A stretch of DNA of 64,000 nt from Synanceia verrucosa (Eukaryota > Chordata > Actinopteri > Perciformes > Synanceiidae). A program made the position numbers and the translations under genes. Shown here one piece after another: positions 31,430-42,277 of this stretch. The stretch lies in the NCBI GenBank assembly GCA_029721515.1, contig CM056552.1, forward strand, positions 28,534,392-28,598,391, given 5' to 3'. Under the pieces are notes generated by a model. It was not told where the DNA came from, searched no databases, and saw nothing but the letters and a program-made list of their open reading frames with translations. How positions within the stretch are numbered: the stretch's first letter is position 1; each line of letters begins with the position of its first letter.

Positions 31430-32040
31430 ATCATCTCTCCTCTTTCAAAGAGGACTCTTGTCTTCAAAGGTAAACCTGCATCACTCAAGCGATGTTGTCT
31501 CACACACATACCATCAGCTCCTCAATGATTGGTCCGTTGTTGGGCGTTCCAAACACACACATTACTTGAAGCCTGATTAGATGGATCTCTGTGTGACATG
31601 TGATCTTATGATAGTGTGGGAATCCTGCTGCTGTGCATGGTTACAGTAAAAAACAGATCTGAGTCACATAAGCACAACATATTTTTTTTGGGGGAGCAAA
31701 GTGAACATAGAAACCGGTGTTGTAATAGCCTTGTGTACAGACACACAGTGTGGGTGTGGAGGCTGTGAGATAGCTGTCAACCAAAGGATTCGAATATGTG
31801 AAGCCTGACAGGTGAGTACCATCGATGTTTCTGCAGCACATGTTCATTAAGCTGTCATCGTGTTGAGACAGGTGCCTCAGTTCAGGTAATCCTCCATCAG
31901 GTTAGCATGCTAACATGCTAATATAGGCAGGCTTTTCACTGGATCCTGTTTAGCTTCATGTTGGTGATTGTTTTACTATCAGTAGCCACATCTTCGTTGG
32001 TAAGCAGCTTGTTTGACGTTGCTGCTTTGTTTCTTCACTT
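31430..32040. repeat. Diverged duplicated segment, copy 1
   Basis: Matches 32646-32715 plus 33467-34060 in the same orientation. Shared blocks include cttgtcttcaaaggt, tgattggtccg, gatggatctctgtgtga, gtgttgtaatagccttgtgt, gtgaagcctgacaggtgagt and cattaagctgtcatcgtgtt. It lies upstream of the minus-strand connexin. Non-coding. Confidence 0.88.
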
Positions 32041-32645
32041 TCATATACCATCATGTATGTTTCCCAAGGAATATGTCATATAAGGATCTTAATTAACTGA
32101 CTCTAATGACAATATTAGATTGATTTCTGAAACCACATTTATAACATCTCAGGACACTTCCTTCCTGTCCAAAACATTTTTCTCACTTGTGTTAATAAAC
32201 CTTGTCTAACAAGGTTATGCATAAAGGCGTTCATTAATCAAACTTGAAACCATTCCTGAAAGCTGTGTAATATAATCAAATAGGTGGATTCTCCATCATG
32301 GTTTTCACATTTTAACTGGCTGATAATTGATATTGCATATGTAGAATATTAAGTCCTCACATGTTAATAACTGTTCCTACCTCAGTGATGACCACTGTCC
32401 TGTACGGACACTGCTGGGGTTCGCTCACTTCTCTTTTATAATTCAGACTCAATGCTAAATTATCAGATTCTTCCTCGGCCTCCCTGACTGTGACATAGTG
32501 TTGAGAAACGTCATTTTACTTTCACAATGTGAAGCTGTTGCATGAATAACCGCCACTCCCCAAAAATGTCTGGTTGAGCAACATGTTGAAGCAGCACAGC
32601 GACTGATCACCAGCTGCTCTGTGCTAAATATGAAAACAAAAAAAC
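32041..32645. other. Spacer between duplicated segments
   Basis: AT-rich, no supported gene or repeat end. Confidence 0.4.
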
Positions 32646-34060
32646 ACGATCTCTCCTCTCTCATAGAGGGTTCTTGTCTTCAAAGGTGCAAACTGCTCCC
32701 ACTGCTGCACCTCCCCCCTCTGTAATGTATTTTTTTTTTTATAATACATTTCTTTATTAATTTTCAACTTTTAACACATTACATGTTTCAGCATAAATTG
32801 GTAACATTATTGGATTCCTTTGAACAACTTAACCCACCCTCCCTCCTATGTGGTAAGCTTCATGGATTAGGCCTCAGGTGAATTTCTCATTTGTGTCAGA
32901 GTTTACTTTCCAGATTCTTTAACGAGGTCTGTCATCACAAACCTGTCCTTTCACTCCAGCAGCGCCCTGGTTTAATTTAATCCAGTTTATTTTTTCCAAC
33001 AGATTTTTAAATTTTTTTTTAATTTTTAATTTCTACTGGATAAACTGGTCACAGAACAGTTCCTTTGAGCTATTGAAAGGGACAATATTTTTGATTTCCT
33101 CACGCTTTTGCCAAAACACAGTGCTGATACTGTTTGAAGTGTCACAAATGACATCCTTATGTAGGCTGACTGGGGAACAGTCCATCATCATGGTACTATT
33201 GGTATTACATGCGTGTAATATCACTGATCACAACATCCGGTCCCCTGCAACGTCAGCAGAAAGGATCCTGAACAGAATGAGCTGTGTTTTCCAGAAGATA
33301 GATGTTTCTTGATCTCCATGGGTAACTATGTGTCCTCATATGCTCCACCATCACATGGAGCTCATTAGGGTTCAGTCCTTATACTTATTTTATTCTCATT
33401 TTATACACTTCCATTTGGCCAGATAATCAGTTTTCACTGCATGTTATATCATTGCTATGCTGACGACACTCACACATACAATTAGCTCCTCACTGATTGG
33501 TCCGCTGTTGGGCAAGCCTGATAAGATGGATCTCTGTGTGATATGTGATCTTGTGACAGCTGCTGTGCATGGTTATGTAAAAATAGATCTGCAAAGATTT
33601 CACAAAGTGAACATAGAAACCAGTGTTGTAATAGCCTTGTGTACAGACATAAGGCAAACAGTTCCTTGTGGTGTAAATTCATAACAGAAGAATGTGTTGT
33701 TAAGATCATCCCTTTTTTTCCCATCAGACTCATCAAAATCATCATGTGTGAAATAGGAAGCAGTGAGCAGCAGACAGAGTCAGTGTGAGCAAACCTGCTC
33801 TGTGTGTCACACTCTCTGGCTCCTCATGAACAATCGTTTTTAATGTGAAGCCTGACAGGTGAGTGCCATCAATGTTTCTGCAGCACATGTTCATTAAGCT
33901 GTCATCGTGTTGAGACAGGTGCCTCAGTTCAGGTAGTGCTCCATCAGGTTAGCACGCTAACAGGCTAACATAGGCAGGCTTTTCACTGTGATCGTTTTAA
34001 AATCAGTGGTGTTGGTAAGCAGCTGACGGATGTCTGTTTGATGCTGCTGCTTTGTTTCTT
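32646..34060. repeat. Diverged duplicated segment, copy 2, interrupted
   Basis: 32646-32715 matches 31430-31500, and 33467-34060 matches 31495-32040. The copy is split by 32716-33466, which carries a LINE fragment, and by a shorter insertion at about 33690-33845. Confidence 0.82.
33180..33486 (+). pseudogene. LINE reverse transcriptase relic
   Basis: Broken plus-strand reading resembles the core of L2/CR1-type RT: ITDHNIRSP (compare DHNILL), then FSHFIHFHLAR after the position of the usual GVPQGS motif, and a YADDT-like box (tatgctgacgacactcac, about 33457-33474). Several stops and gaps. Confidence 0.6.
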
Positions 34061-34690
34061 CGTATGGTGGATAGATTGTAAAGCCTCTGGAGCCAAATTT
34101 GTGATTTTAGAGTTATACAAATTAAACTGACTTGACTTGGCAATGTGGGTTTCCCTGACAGTTTTAACCTGTTCTCTTATTGTAGGGTTGGCGTCTATAG
34201 GTGACACAAAAAAGTGATGATTTAAAAAGGGCATGATGACTTTCTATAGGCACTATGTGTGGTCTCAACTTTGATCTTGTATGATTTGATCACTTCCCAA
34301 AACCTGTAATTTTTCATTCTGACTCAGTCCTGCTTTGTTTTGTCTCTTTCTCAGTTCTTTATTTTTTCTGTCTTTTATCATCTTCCTCAATCCTTCCTAT
34401 CCCTGTCCACACCTCATCTATGTTGAGCCCAACCAGTCAGTGCCGTGTCCAGACTTTTTTTTCACAGGGGTGGCCCCAGTTGGGCACTTAGTCATGTAAG
34501 GGTCGAAAGAAGCATTAGGTAATATGTGAGTCACTGTGCATGGGTGTGCATGTACCTCTATCAACATAACATCAGTTCATCATTTTTTTTTGTCTTTTAT
34601 GATTAATTTGATGACCAAAATTGCAATCTTAAATGTTAGTATAAACTAAATTATAAATAGAAATAAATATAAACATTGTAGACATAACAG
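34061..34690. other. Intergenic, no recognised feature
   Basis: AT-rich, no supported ORF. Confidence 0.35.
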
Positions 34691-35840
34691 AATGGATCAA
34701 TACAATACAAATTGGCAAAAAAGTGTTTGGCTCGTATATAAAATAAAACATATTTTGAACCAGAAAACACTATACTGCACACTTATTCTTCCCCACCTGA
34801 CCTATTGTGTGGAGGTGTGGGGCAATACTTACAAAACCACCCTATAGCCAATATGCAACATAAAAGTGCAAAAAAAGTAATAAGACAAATCAGTAATGTA
34901 GAGTATTATGAACACACTAATGATTTGTTCTTAAAGTTAAAAACTTTAAAGTTTAATGACCTGGTTAATTTAAAAACTGATCTAATTGTGTACAGAGCCA
35001 GATATGAGTTACTGCCAGGTAATATTCAAGGATGGTTCAAAGACAGAGATGGAGAATATAACCTAAGGGGAAAAGGAAACCTAAAACAACCAATGGTTCA
35101 TTCAACACTTAAAAGCATGAGCATATCTGTCTGTGGGGTGAAGCTGTGGAATACCTTACCTGAAAATATAAAAGAAAGTAAACATATTGCACAATTTAAA
35201 AAACAGTTTAAAACATACATACGAGAGAAATACGAAAATGGGTCATACTAACAATTACAGGCACTGTAATACTATTAAGTTATGGTACTTCATTATATCA
35301 GATATATTATGCTATATGATACCATTTTGTAACTATTGAAGGATATTATATTGTGCTGTGTTTTATCATGTACTATACTATATTGTCATGGATTATATTG
35401 TATCTAATTGTTATATGTTATAGGCCAGCATATACAATAGTAAATTAAATCATATGATGTTGAGTTGTGTTATATATTATGCTATACTACATTTCAGGGC
35501 ATTATATTATGTTGTCTGATAGTATGGTGTAATATTAGATATTGAATTATGTTGTCTGGGTCACAGTAACAAACATGTATAACATGAAGATCATGTAGAT
35601 ATTGAAAATGAAATAAGGGGGTAGAGATAAATAAGCGTTAGCTTCTATCTACTCCTTTTTTGAACACATAACGTTTAAGTTTATGTTTGTTTTTCACTAT
35701 GGATTGTAATTTCATTCTAAAGTTTCAAACTAACGTATTTATTTGTGAAAATGTGATTGATGAATCAATTTAATTTTGTATCTAAAAGAGGGATGTATAG
35801 TTTGCTTGTTCAAAAATAAACCTATCTATCTATCTAAAGC
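34690..35840 (+). mobile_element. LINE 3' end with C-terminal ORF fragment
   Basis: The plus strand reads HLTYCVEVWGN (about 34794-34826). After a frame change, an open stretch at 34805-35251 contains LFLKLKTLKFNDLVNLKTD, YRARYELLPGN and GVKLWNTLPENIKESKHIAQ, the conserved C-terminus of fish L2/CR1-type LINE proteins, ending in TAA near 35251. An AT-rich 3' tail ends in (ctat)n at about 35822-35836. The 5' part is missing. Confidence 0.75.
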
Positions 35841-36123
35841 CTTAATCTTTTACTTTTTATGAAAGGTGCAAAAATAAAAACAATGAAAAAATATAAATCA
35901 TAATAAAGCACTAACCAAATAATAAATAAATGAAAAACAGCATATATTTACATAAAATGCTCCTCTCACCCTTGTGGGGTGGTATCCACGTTGTCCTCAA
36001 GCTCAGGTTCTCTACCAGAGTCCTGGGAGTTTGAGGGTTCTGTGCAGTATCTTTGCTGTTCCTAGAGCTGTGCTCTTCTGGACTGAGGCTTCACATGTTG
36101 TTCCTGGAATCTGTTACATTCAT

Positions 36124-37175
36124 ATTGAGGTTTTTTTCACAGACTTTGGGAATAAAGTCCTTACTTACGGGAATAAAGTCATTATTTAGGAGAATAAAGT
36201 CATAAATGTATGAGATTAAAGTCATTATTTATGAGAATAAAGTCATAACAGTCTAATGTATTGTTGTAGAGGAGGACTTGGTAAAGTTAGACAGATATTG
36301 GCAGATTCAAACTTCCTGGATCAATACTGGTTTTGCACTTTGTAGACAGTCCCTCCACTGTCTCCCCAGGAGTAATGTTTTCCATGGAGCACCGGAGACA
36401 CATTGTTCCGGGAAAAACTACAGTTGTAGCTCATCATGTGCCTCACCAACATTACAGAAATGCATCGTATGCATCTTTAGATCAGACTGTATTTGACTTA
36501 TTTATCCAGGAAGATGGAATCTGCTAATATCTTTCAGTTTTTAACTCCTCTTCCACAGCAACAAGTTAGAATATTATGAGTTTATTCTCATAAAATTACA
36601 ACTTTAATCTTGTAAATTTCCGACTTTATTCTCGTAGACTTACAACTTTATTCTCATAAAATTACAACTTTAATCTTGTAAATTTATGACTTTATTCTCG
36701 TAGACTTACAACTTTATTCTCATAACATTACAACCTTATCTTTGTAAATTTACGACTTTATTCTCGTAGACTTACAACTTTATTCTCATAAATTTACAAC
36801 TTTATTCTTGTAATTTTACAATTTTACTCTTGTAAATTACAAATTTATTCTCATAAATTTATGACATTATTCTCATAAATTTACAACTTTATTCTCATAA
36901 ATTTACTTTATTCTTGTAAATTTACGATTTTATTCTTGTAAATAATTACTTTAATCTTGTAAATTTACAACTTTATTCTCATAAATTTACGACTTTATTC
37001 TCATAAAGTTACGACTTTATTCTCATAAATTTACAACTTTATTCTCATAAATTTACGACGACTTTATTCTTATAAATAATGACTGAAATCTCAGAAATTT
37101 ATAACTTTATTCTTGTAAATAGTGTTTTTATTCTTGCAGTCTGTGAAAAAAAAATCTCAACGTGGCCCTAATATG
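36124..37175. mobile_element. AATAAAGTC-type element with long internal array, copy 3
   Basis: Left part gaggtttttttcacagactt and right part agtctgtgaaaaaaaaatct are inverse complements; the right end finishes tggcccta. On the left are forward gaataaagtcat units; from about 36560 to 37130 lies a long array of the inverse unit (actttattctcataaattta and variants). The arms could pair over much of their length. Confidence 0.78.
36560..37130. repeat. Minisatellite of about 22-bp actttattctcataaattta units
   Basis: About 25 diverged units differing mainly in tcgtaga/tcataaa/ttgtaaa. On the minus strand each unit carries AATAAA or a near match. Confidence 0.85.
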
Positions 37176-37737
37176 CCGTTGCCTGGGGTGGCCAATCAGA
37201 CTTAAGGGTGGTGCATGCCACCCCAGGCCACCCCCTAGACATACCTCTGCAACCAATACTTGTAAGAGGCCACAGTTTGTGTAGTGTGGAGCAATACTGA
37301 TGTAATGTGGTCACAGGTGTGGATCATCCATAATCATATCATCATGTTATAACATATGTATTCTCTTATTCCAGCACAGAAATGACTGTATGAAATACCT
37401 TTGGTCATGATGACACATTCACAACATGGTGTTCAACAGAGAGCTCTTCCTGTTTTTTTCTCTCCCTCACCCACCAGCAGCACATTTCCTCTCTGTGTCT
37501 GAACCTCACATCTTACTGAGAAAGGCTAATATTATGGTCGCTGGGGTAAATCCTTGGTTCTGATTTGTTGTTTCTTTCATGAGCATATTTATGATTAATC
37601 ATGTGAGCACCTCTTAAAGTTAACTGCTGGACTATGACCACAAGCTACCTCTTTAGAGAACAGTTAATGCTCTCAGACATATGGCTCCATACAGTTAGAT
37701 GAGGCAGTTTAAATTCAGCTTTACATGACAGAAATTG

Positions 37738-38613
37738 GGCGGCACAGTGGTGTAGTGGTTAGCACTGACACCTCACAGCAAGAAGGTACCAGGTTTGATT
37801 CCCGGCCCGGGGCCTTTCTGTGTGGAGTTTACATGTTCTCCTCATGTCTGCATGGGTTCTCTCTGGTACTCCAGCTTCCTCCCACCATCCAAAACATGCA
37901 TGGGGATTAGGTTAATTGGCTAATTTAAATTGACTGTAGGTGTGAGTGTGAGTGGTTGTCTGTCTCTATTGGCGCTTTTCCACAGGTGAGGTATGGTACG
38001 GTATGGCACAGCTCTACACAGTTGTGGCACTTTTCCACTAGTACTTGGTACTAGGTACTAGGTTCCGTACCTCCTCAGCCCTGGTTCCAAGTGAGCCAAA
38101 GTGATACTAAAACACGACGTCAGCCGACTGCCTTCCACTGATTGGCCAACAAGTGTCGTCATTGGAAGCGTCATTGGATGCGTTACAGTCTGATTGGACT
38201 GTAAAAACCAAACACAACTCGACTCTGCCATTTTTAAAACCGGCAACTATTTTTACGCTTCCTGGAGTCTTCTCTGTCTCTCTTTTTTCACTTTGTGCAT
38301 GACAAAAAGTCACAAAGCGAGCAACAAATACATTCCTTGTCACTTCCTTGTCCTCCATTGTTTGTGTTGTTGTTCTTCTTCTTCCCGGTTGTTTCATGCA
38401 AATGAAGTTACAGCAGTTTTGTGCTGCCGTATGATGACCCTGCCCACGCCGAGGAGGTACTCAGTTGTAATGGAAAAACAACAAAACTGGGCTGTACCGT
38501 GCCGTGCCATTACTGTGTAGTGGAAAAGCGCCATATGTGTCCTATGATGAATTGGAGACTTGTCCAGGGTGTACCCTGCTTTTCACCCTAAGACAGCTGG
38601 GATAGACTCCAGC
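37738..38613 (+). mobile_element. SINE split by a Harbinger-type element
   Basis: Head gggcggcacagtggtgtagt (box A-like tggtgtagtgg) and ggtttgattcccgg (box B-like) show tRNA origin. The body continues to tgtctgtctctat at 37979, is interrupted by 37980-38533, and resumes tatgtgtcctatgatgaatt. It ends at about 38613 without the (tgga)n tail. Confidence 0.85.
37980..38533 (-). mobile_element. PIF/Harbinger-type miniature element, copy B (554 bp)
   Basis: Ends tggcgcttttccac and gtggaaaagcgcca are perfect inverses; flanked by TAT (37977-37979, 38534-38536). The uninterrupted SINE at 27803-28140 reads tctctatgtgtcc at this place, proving a 3-bp duplication. Inverted relative to copy A and lacks copy A's hAT insertion. 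Confidence 0.9.
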
Positions 38614-38791
38614 CTAGTCTAGACCTAGACTATAGTTTTCATTTTCAGATATTGTTGTTATTTACACACACTTACCATTTCATTATGTGTGTCATATTAA
38701 TGTCATATCTTGACAAGAAATAAACATAGAGCAGACAGTAGTTAGGATGATGAGTGTGTCTCTCCTTTCCTTCAGACCTCAGCTTCCAGAC

Positions 38792-39664
38792 ATGGGGGAC
38801 TGGTCTTACATGTCGTCACTGCTTGACAAGGTCCAGTCTCACTCCACTGTGGTGGGAAAGATCTGGATGAGCATCCTCTTCCTGTTCAGGATCTTTGTCC
38901 TGGGTGCTGCTGTGGACAAAGTGTGGGGAGATGAAGTGTCAGAGTCCTACTGTGACACCCTGGAACCGGGATGTGAACATGCCTGCTACAACTGGATGTT
39001 CCCATTGTCCTACATCCACTACTGGGTCCTGCATATCACCTTTGTGTCCACACCCACCCTAGTCTACCTGGGCCATGCTGTCCACATTATCCACAAAGAG
39101 AAGAGGATGAGCAAGAAGCTGCAGGACAGCACTGATCGAAGTGTCCAGAAGAAGCCCAGGTATACAGATGACAGAGGGAAGGTGAAGATAACAGGCACAC
39201 TCTTTCACACCTATATGACCCAGCTGGTGTTTAAGATCATCCTAGAGGTGGGATTCAGTGTGGGGCAGTTCTACATATTCGGTCCAGTGTTTGTGGTCCC
39301 CTACTTCCACTGCACTATGTCTCCACCTTGTGCCCGTTTCAGTGGTGCCCTGTGTTTCATTTCTCGTCCCACAGAGAAAACCATTTTTGTCATCTTCATG
39401 CTTGTAGTTGCAGGTATTTCAGTGCTCCTCAACATCACAGAGATAATCTACCTGGTTTGTAACAAAAGGAGAAACACCAGGAAACTGCATCAAGCTCAGC
39501 AGCATATGCTCAGCTCACAGCAGTGTCCAGCCAACCCAGCTTGGCCCATGACAAACCAGTGTGGAGGTTTCCCTCTCTTACCTGTGCCGAGCCATCAGCG
39601 TCTGACAGGCCTCTGCAGTGATGACAAACATGATGACTCTGTCTGTAAAGAGAAGGACACCTGA
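38792..39664 (+). CDS. Connexin (gap junction protein), Cx32.2-like, 290 residues
   Basis: The start is MGDW at 38792 in an exon beginning 38776 (acceptor tttccttcag); the open frame upstream of it is intronic or 5' UTR. Spans at about 21-41, 77-99, 137-165 and 198-219. Loop 1 is C54-X6-C61-X3-C65. Loop 2 has three cysteines, C174, C180 and C188, but spaced X5/X7 rather than the usual X4/X5, with FISRPTEK following. Cytoplasmic loop about 35 residues; tail about 70 residues, with two Gln/Ser-rich stretches and a C-terminal KEKDT. Shares LLDKVQSHSTVVGK with the minus-strand connexin, so they are close paralogues. Stop TGA at 39662-39664, followed within 9 bp by a Tc1 element, so any longer 3' UTR must run into the transposon. 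Confidence 0.93.
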   Translation: MGDWSYMSSLLDKVQSHSTVVGKIWMSILFLFRIFVLGAAVDKVWGDEVSESYCDTLEPGCEHACYNWMFPLSYIHYWVLHITFVSTPTLVYLGHAVHIIHKEKRMSKKLQDSTDRSVQKKPRYTDDRGKVKITGTLFHTYMTQLVFKIILEVGFSVGQFYIFGPVFVVPYFHCTMSPPCARFSGALCFISRPTEKTIFVIFMLVVAGISVLLNITEIIYLVCNKRRNTRKLHQAQQHMLSSQQCPANPAWPMTNQCGGFPLLPVPSHQRLTGLCSDDKHDDSVCKEKDT

Positions 39665-39672
39665 TATATATA

Positions 39673-41277
39673 CAGTCATGGAAAAAATTATTAGACCACC
39701 CTTGTTTTCTTCAATTTCTTGTTCATTCTAATATCTGGTACCACTAAACGTATAATACAATGAACACAACAAAAAATGCAGCTGGTCACACAATACTTTA
39801 TGTCCTATTTGACATTCTTAAGCTTAATTGATTCCCAGGGTATATAAGAGGCCATTTCATGTCACAAGCAGCACTGCACATGCAAAGGCCTAGAGTGGTT
39901 TCCTGCTTACATTCAAGCCGTAGCACAACTCAGAAGTTGTCAGCTCTCACATAATGCCTAAAACAAAAGAATTATGTGAAGCAACAAAGGCAGCCATCTT
40001 GGCACTGCTGGAAATTGGCATGAGTGAGAGACAGGTAGCGAAAAAACTGAAGATCTCCAAGACAGCCGTTCATTCCAACAAAAAAAAACAAGCTGAACAT
40101 GGCACTACCAAATTGCTACCTGGCCGTGGCAGGAAACGTCTTTCTACCCCACGAGATGACCGTGCACTCATCCGTTCCTGTGTCAGGAATCGTCGTCAGA
40201 CCTCCAGGGACCTTAAAAATGAGTGGGCACTGTCGAGAAATGTGACTTGCTCGGCAAGGACAGTTCGAAACCGACTTGTTGAAGCTGGTTTGAAGTCACA
40301 CAGAGCACGCAAGAAGCCCTTCATCAATGAAAGGCAGAGGAAGGCCCGGTTACTCTTTGCTCGAGACCACAAGGATTGGACTGTTGATGATTGGGCTAAG
40401 GTTCTCTTCAGTGATGAATCCAATTTTGAATTGATGCCCACTCCAGCCAACTTACTGGTTAGGAGGAAGCCTGGAGAAGCTTACAACCCAGACTGTCTTG
40501 CCCCTACAGTAAAACATGGGGGTGGATCAGTCATGATCTGGGGTTGTTTCAGTCTGAGTGGAACAGGGCAAATGCAATTGTGTGAAGGCCGAATGAACCA
40601 GGTCAAGTACAGGACTGCCCTTGAAAACAGTCTTCTTCCATCAGCTGGAAAACTCTTTCCTGCCTCGAATGACTGGATTTTCCAACAAGACAATGCCCCT
40701 TGCCACACGGCAAGGTCAGTTAAAGCCTGGATGGAGAACCACAACATTCGCACCATGCCTTGGCCTGCTCAATCACCAGATCTTAATCCAATTGAAAACC
40801 TGTGGAAAATCATCAAACTCAAAATGGAGAACCACAAGCCCAAAAACAAAGAAAATTTGTTTGAATTTGTCCAACAGGAATGGGCTGCTGTGACAGCAGA
40901 ACAATGTCAGAAGCTGGTGGAGAGCATGCCAAGACGCATGGCTGCAGTCATCAAAAACAATGGTTATGCAATCAAGTATTAACTCTTGTGTGTATCATGT
41001 GTTTAAAGCAAACAGAAAAGAAAACATGGAATGCTTAAAAGTAGTGTTTTTGGCGGTACAATGCCATAGCTATTGATGTAAGAATTTAAGTAATTTTGGT
41101 TATTATCAAGAAAACCATGGAAAATGAATAATCCTTAGTTCTTAAATTAAACTCTCATGAGCTATTTTTGTTGTTATCATTATAATTGTCCAAACAAATG
41201 TACCTTTAGTTGAGCCAGGCATTAAAATTAACAAGAAATTGAAGAAAACAAGGGTGGTCTAATAATTTTTTCCATGA

Positions 41278-41280
<3 letters not shown>
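39673..41280 (+). mobile_element. Tc1-like transposon, apparently intact (1608 bp)
   Basis: Perfect inverted repeats of about 51 bp begin cagtcatggaaaaaattatt and end aataattttttccatgactg, flanked by TA on both sides (39671-39672, 41281-41282). One uninterrupted transposase ORF inside. Intact ends and an intact ORF make this the youngest-looking DNA transposon in the window. Confidence 0.95.
39954..40982 (+). CDS. Tc1-like transposase, 342 residues, intact DD34E
   Basis: Cuts and pastes the element into TA sites. Two N-terminal helix-turn-helix segments (about 1-110; ATKAAILALLEIGMSERQVA, KKLKISKTAVHSNKK) are separated by a basic GRGRKR (57-62), an AT-hook/NLS-like motif. The DDE domain has D154 (LFSDES), glycine box KHGGGSVMIWG (188-198), D246 (QQDNAPCHTA) and E281 (NPIENLW). 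D246 and E281 are separated by exactly 34 residues, the DD34E signature. Length matches the family (about 340). The start MPKTKELCEATK is typical and leaves about 280 bp of 5' terminal region. No stop or frameshift seen. Confidence 0.95.
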   Translation: MPKTKELCEATKAAILALLEIGMSERQVAKKLKISKTAVHSNKKKQAEHGTTKLLPGRGRKRLSTPRDDRALIRSCVRNRRQTSRDLKNEWALSRNVTCSARTVRNRLVEAGLKSHRARKKPFINERQRKARLLFARDHKDWTVDDWAKVLFSDESNFELMPTPANLLVRRKPGEAYNPDCLAPTVKHGGGSVMIWGCFSLSGTGQMQLCEGRMNQVKYRTALENSLLPSAGKLFPASNDWIFQQDNAPCHTARSVKAWMENHNIRTMPWPAQSPDLNPIENLWKIIKLKMENHKPKNKENLFEFVQQEWAAVTAEQCQKLVESMPRRMAAVIKNNGYAIKY

Positions 41281-41344
<64 letters not shown>

Positions 41345-41351
41345 CATATAT
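41281..41351. repeat. (TA)n microsatellite
   Basis: About 35 TA/TG units directly following the Tc1 right end; the left flank of the Tc1 is also tatata, so the element entered a TA repeat. Confidence 0.95.
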
Positions 41352-41903
41352 ATCCTGTACAGATAGGAAACCCCTCTGGACAAAACAATAGTGAGCCATG
41401 AGACTGTTGGAAGTCATTTCTAAAGCAGCTGCTCTGATGTGAATCCATTTGTTATGAATTGCAGGAGCCATTCAAAAAAGCAGTAGCAGAATATAAATTC
41501 TTACACAGCTGAAGTTCTTGAACTTTACTTGAGTAATTCCATTTTATGGAAATTTAGCCTGTATTTCTACTCCACTACACCTGACAGAGAAATATTGTAC
41601 TTTGTTACATGTTTCTTCTCATGTAACAATTCTACCACACCTCTACATGCATCTCCAATTTTGGTGATTTTGAATTCTGATGCAAGAATTAATGACTGAT
41701 ATTCTTTTGATTTAATCTGGTACAGAGGCTTCAAATATATGATATTAAAAAAGGAGAATATATGTTTTTTTTAAAACATCTAAATTAGTAATTGAATAGA
41801 TCTTGTCATTGTTGTTTAACAATGAAAGGCATTGAAACATGAAATAGACATGATATAGCATCAAATAGAGTAATAGAGGGTGGAATAAGTAACCCCATTA
41901 GTT

Positions 41904-42263
41904 CCAACCATTCATTTTCTACCTCTTATCCTCACATATGATCTCACATAGGATATGTTCGGGCTGGAGTCTATCCCAGCTGTCTTAGGGTGAAAAGCAG
42001 GGTACACCCTGGACAAGTCTCCAGTTCATCACAGGACACATAGAGACAGACAACCACTCACACTCACATTCACATCTACGGTCAATTTAAATTAGCCAAT
42101 TAACCTAATCCCCATGCATGTTTTTGGATGGTTGGAGGAAGCCGGAGTACCAGAGTACCATGAGGAGGACATGAGGAGAACATGCAAACTCCACACAGAA
42201 TTCGAACCCGGTACCTTCTTGCTGTGAGGCGACAGTGCTAACCACTACACCACCGTGCCGCCC
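41904..42263 (-). mobile_element. Full-length tRNA-derived SINE with 14-bp target duplication
   Basis: The minus strand starts ggcggcacggtggtgtagtg, runs through a box-B-like region, cctcatg and gattaggttaattggctaat, and ends near agaggtagaaaatgaatggt. Flanked by TAACCCCATTAGTT (41890-41903, 42264-42277). Confidence 0.93.
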
Positions 42264-42277
42264 TAACCCCATTAGTT

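Noticed and set aside
37738..37810. Possible tRNA gene (box A and box B matches)
   Set aside because: The sequence is the head of the repeated SINE; it cannot form a full cloverleaf and recurs several times with SINE body attached.
38107..38397. 96-codon minus-strand frame starting near MEDKEV
   Set aside because: Entirely within a Harbinger-type miniature element; copies A and C do not keep the frame.
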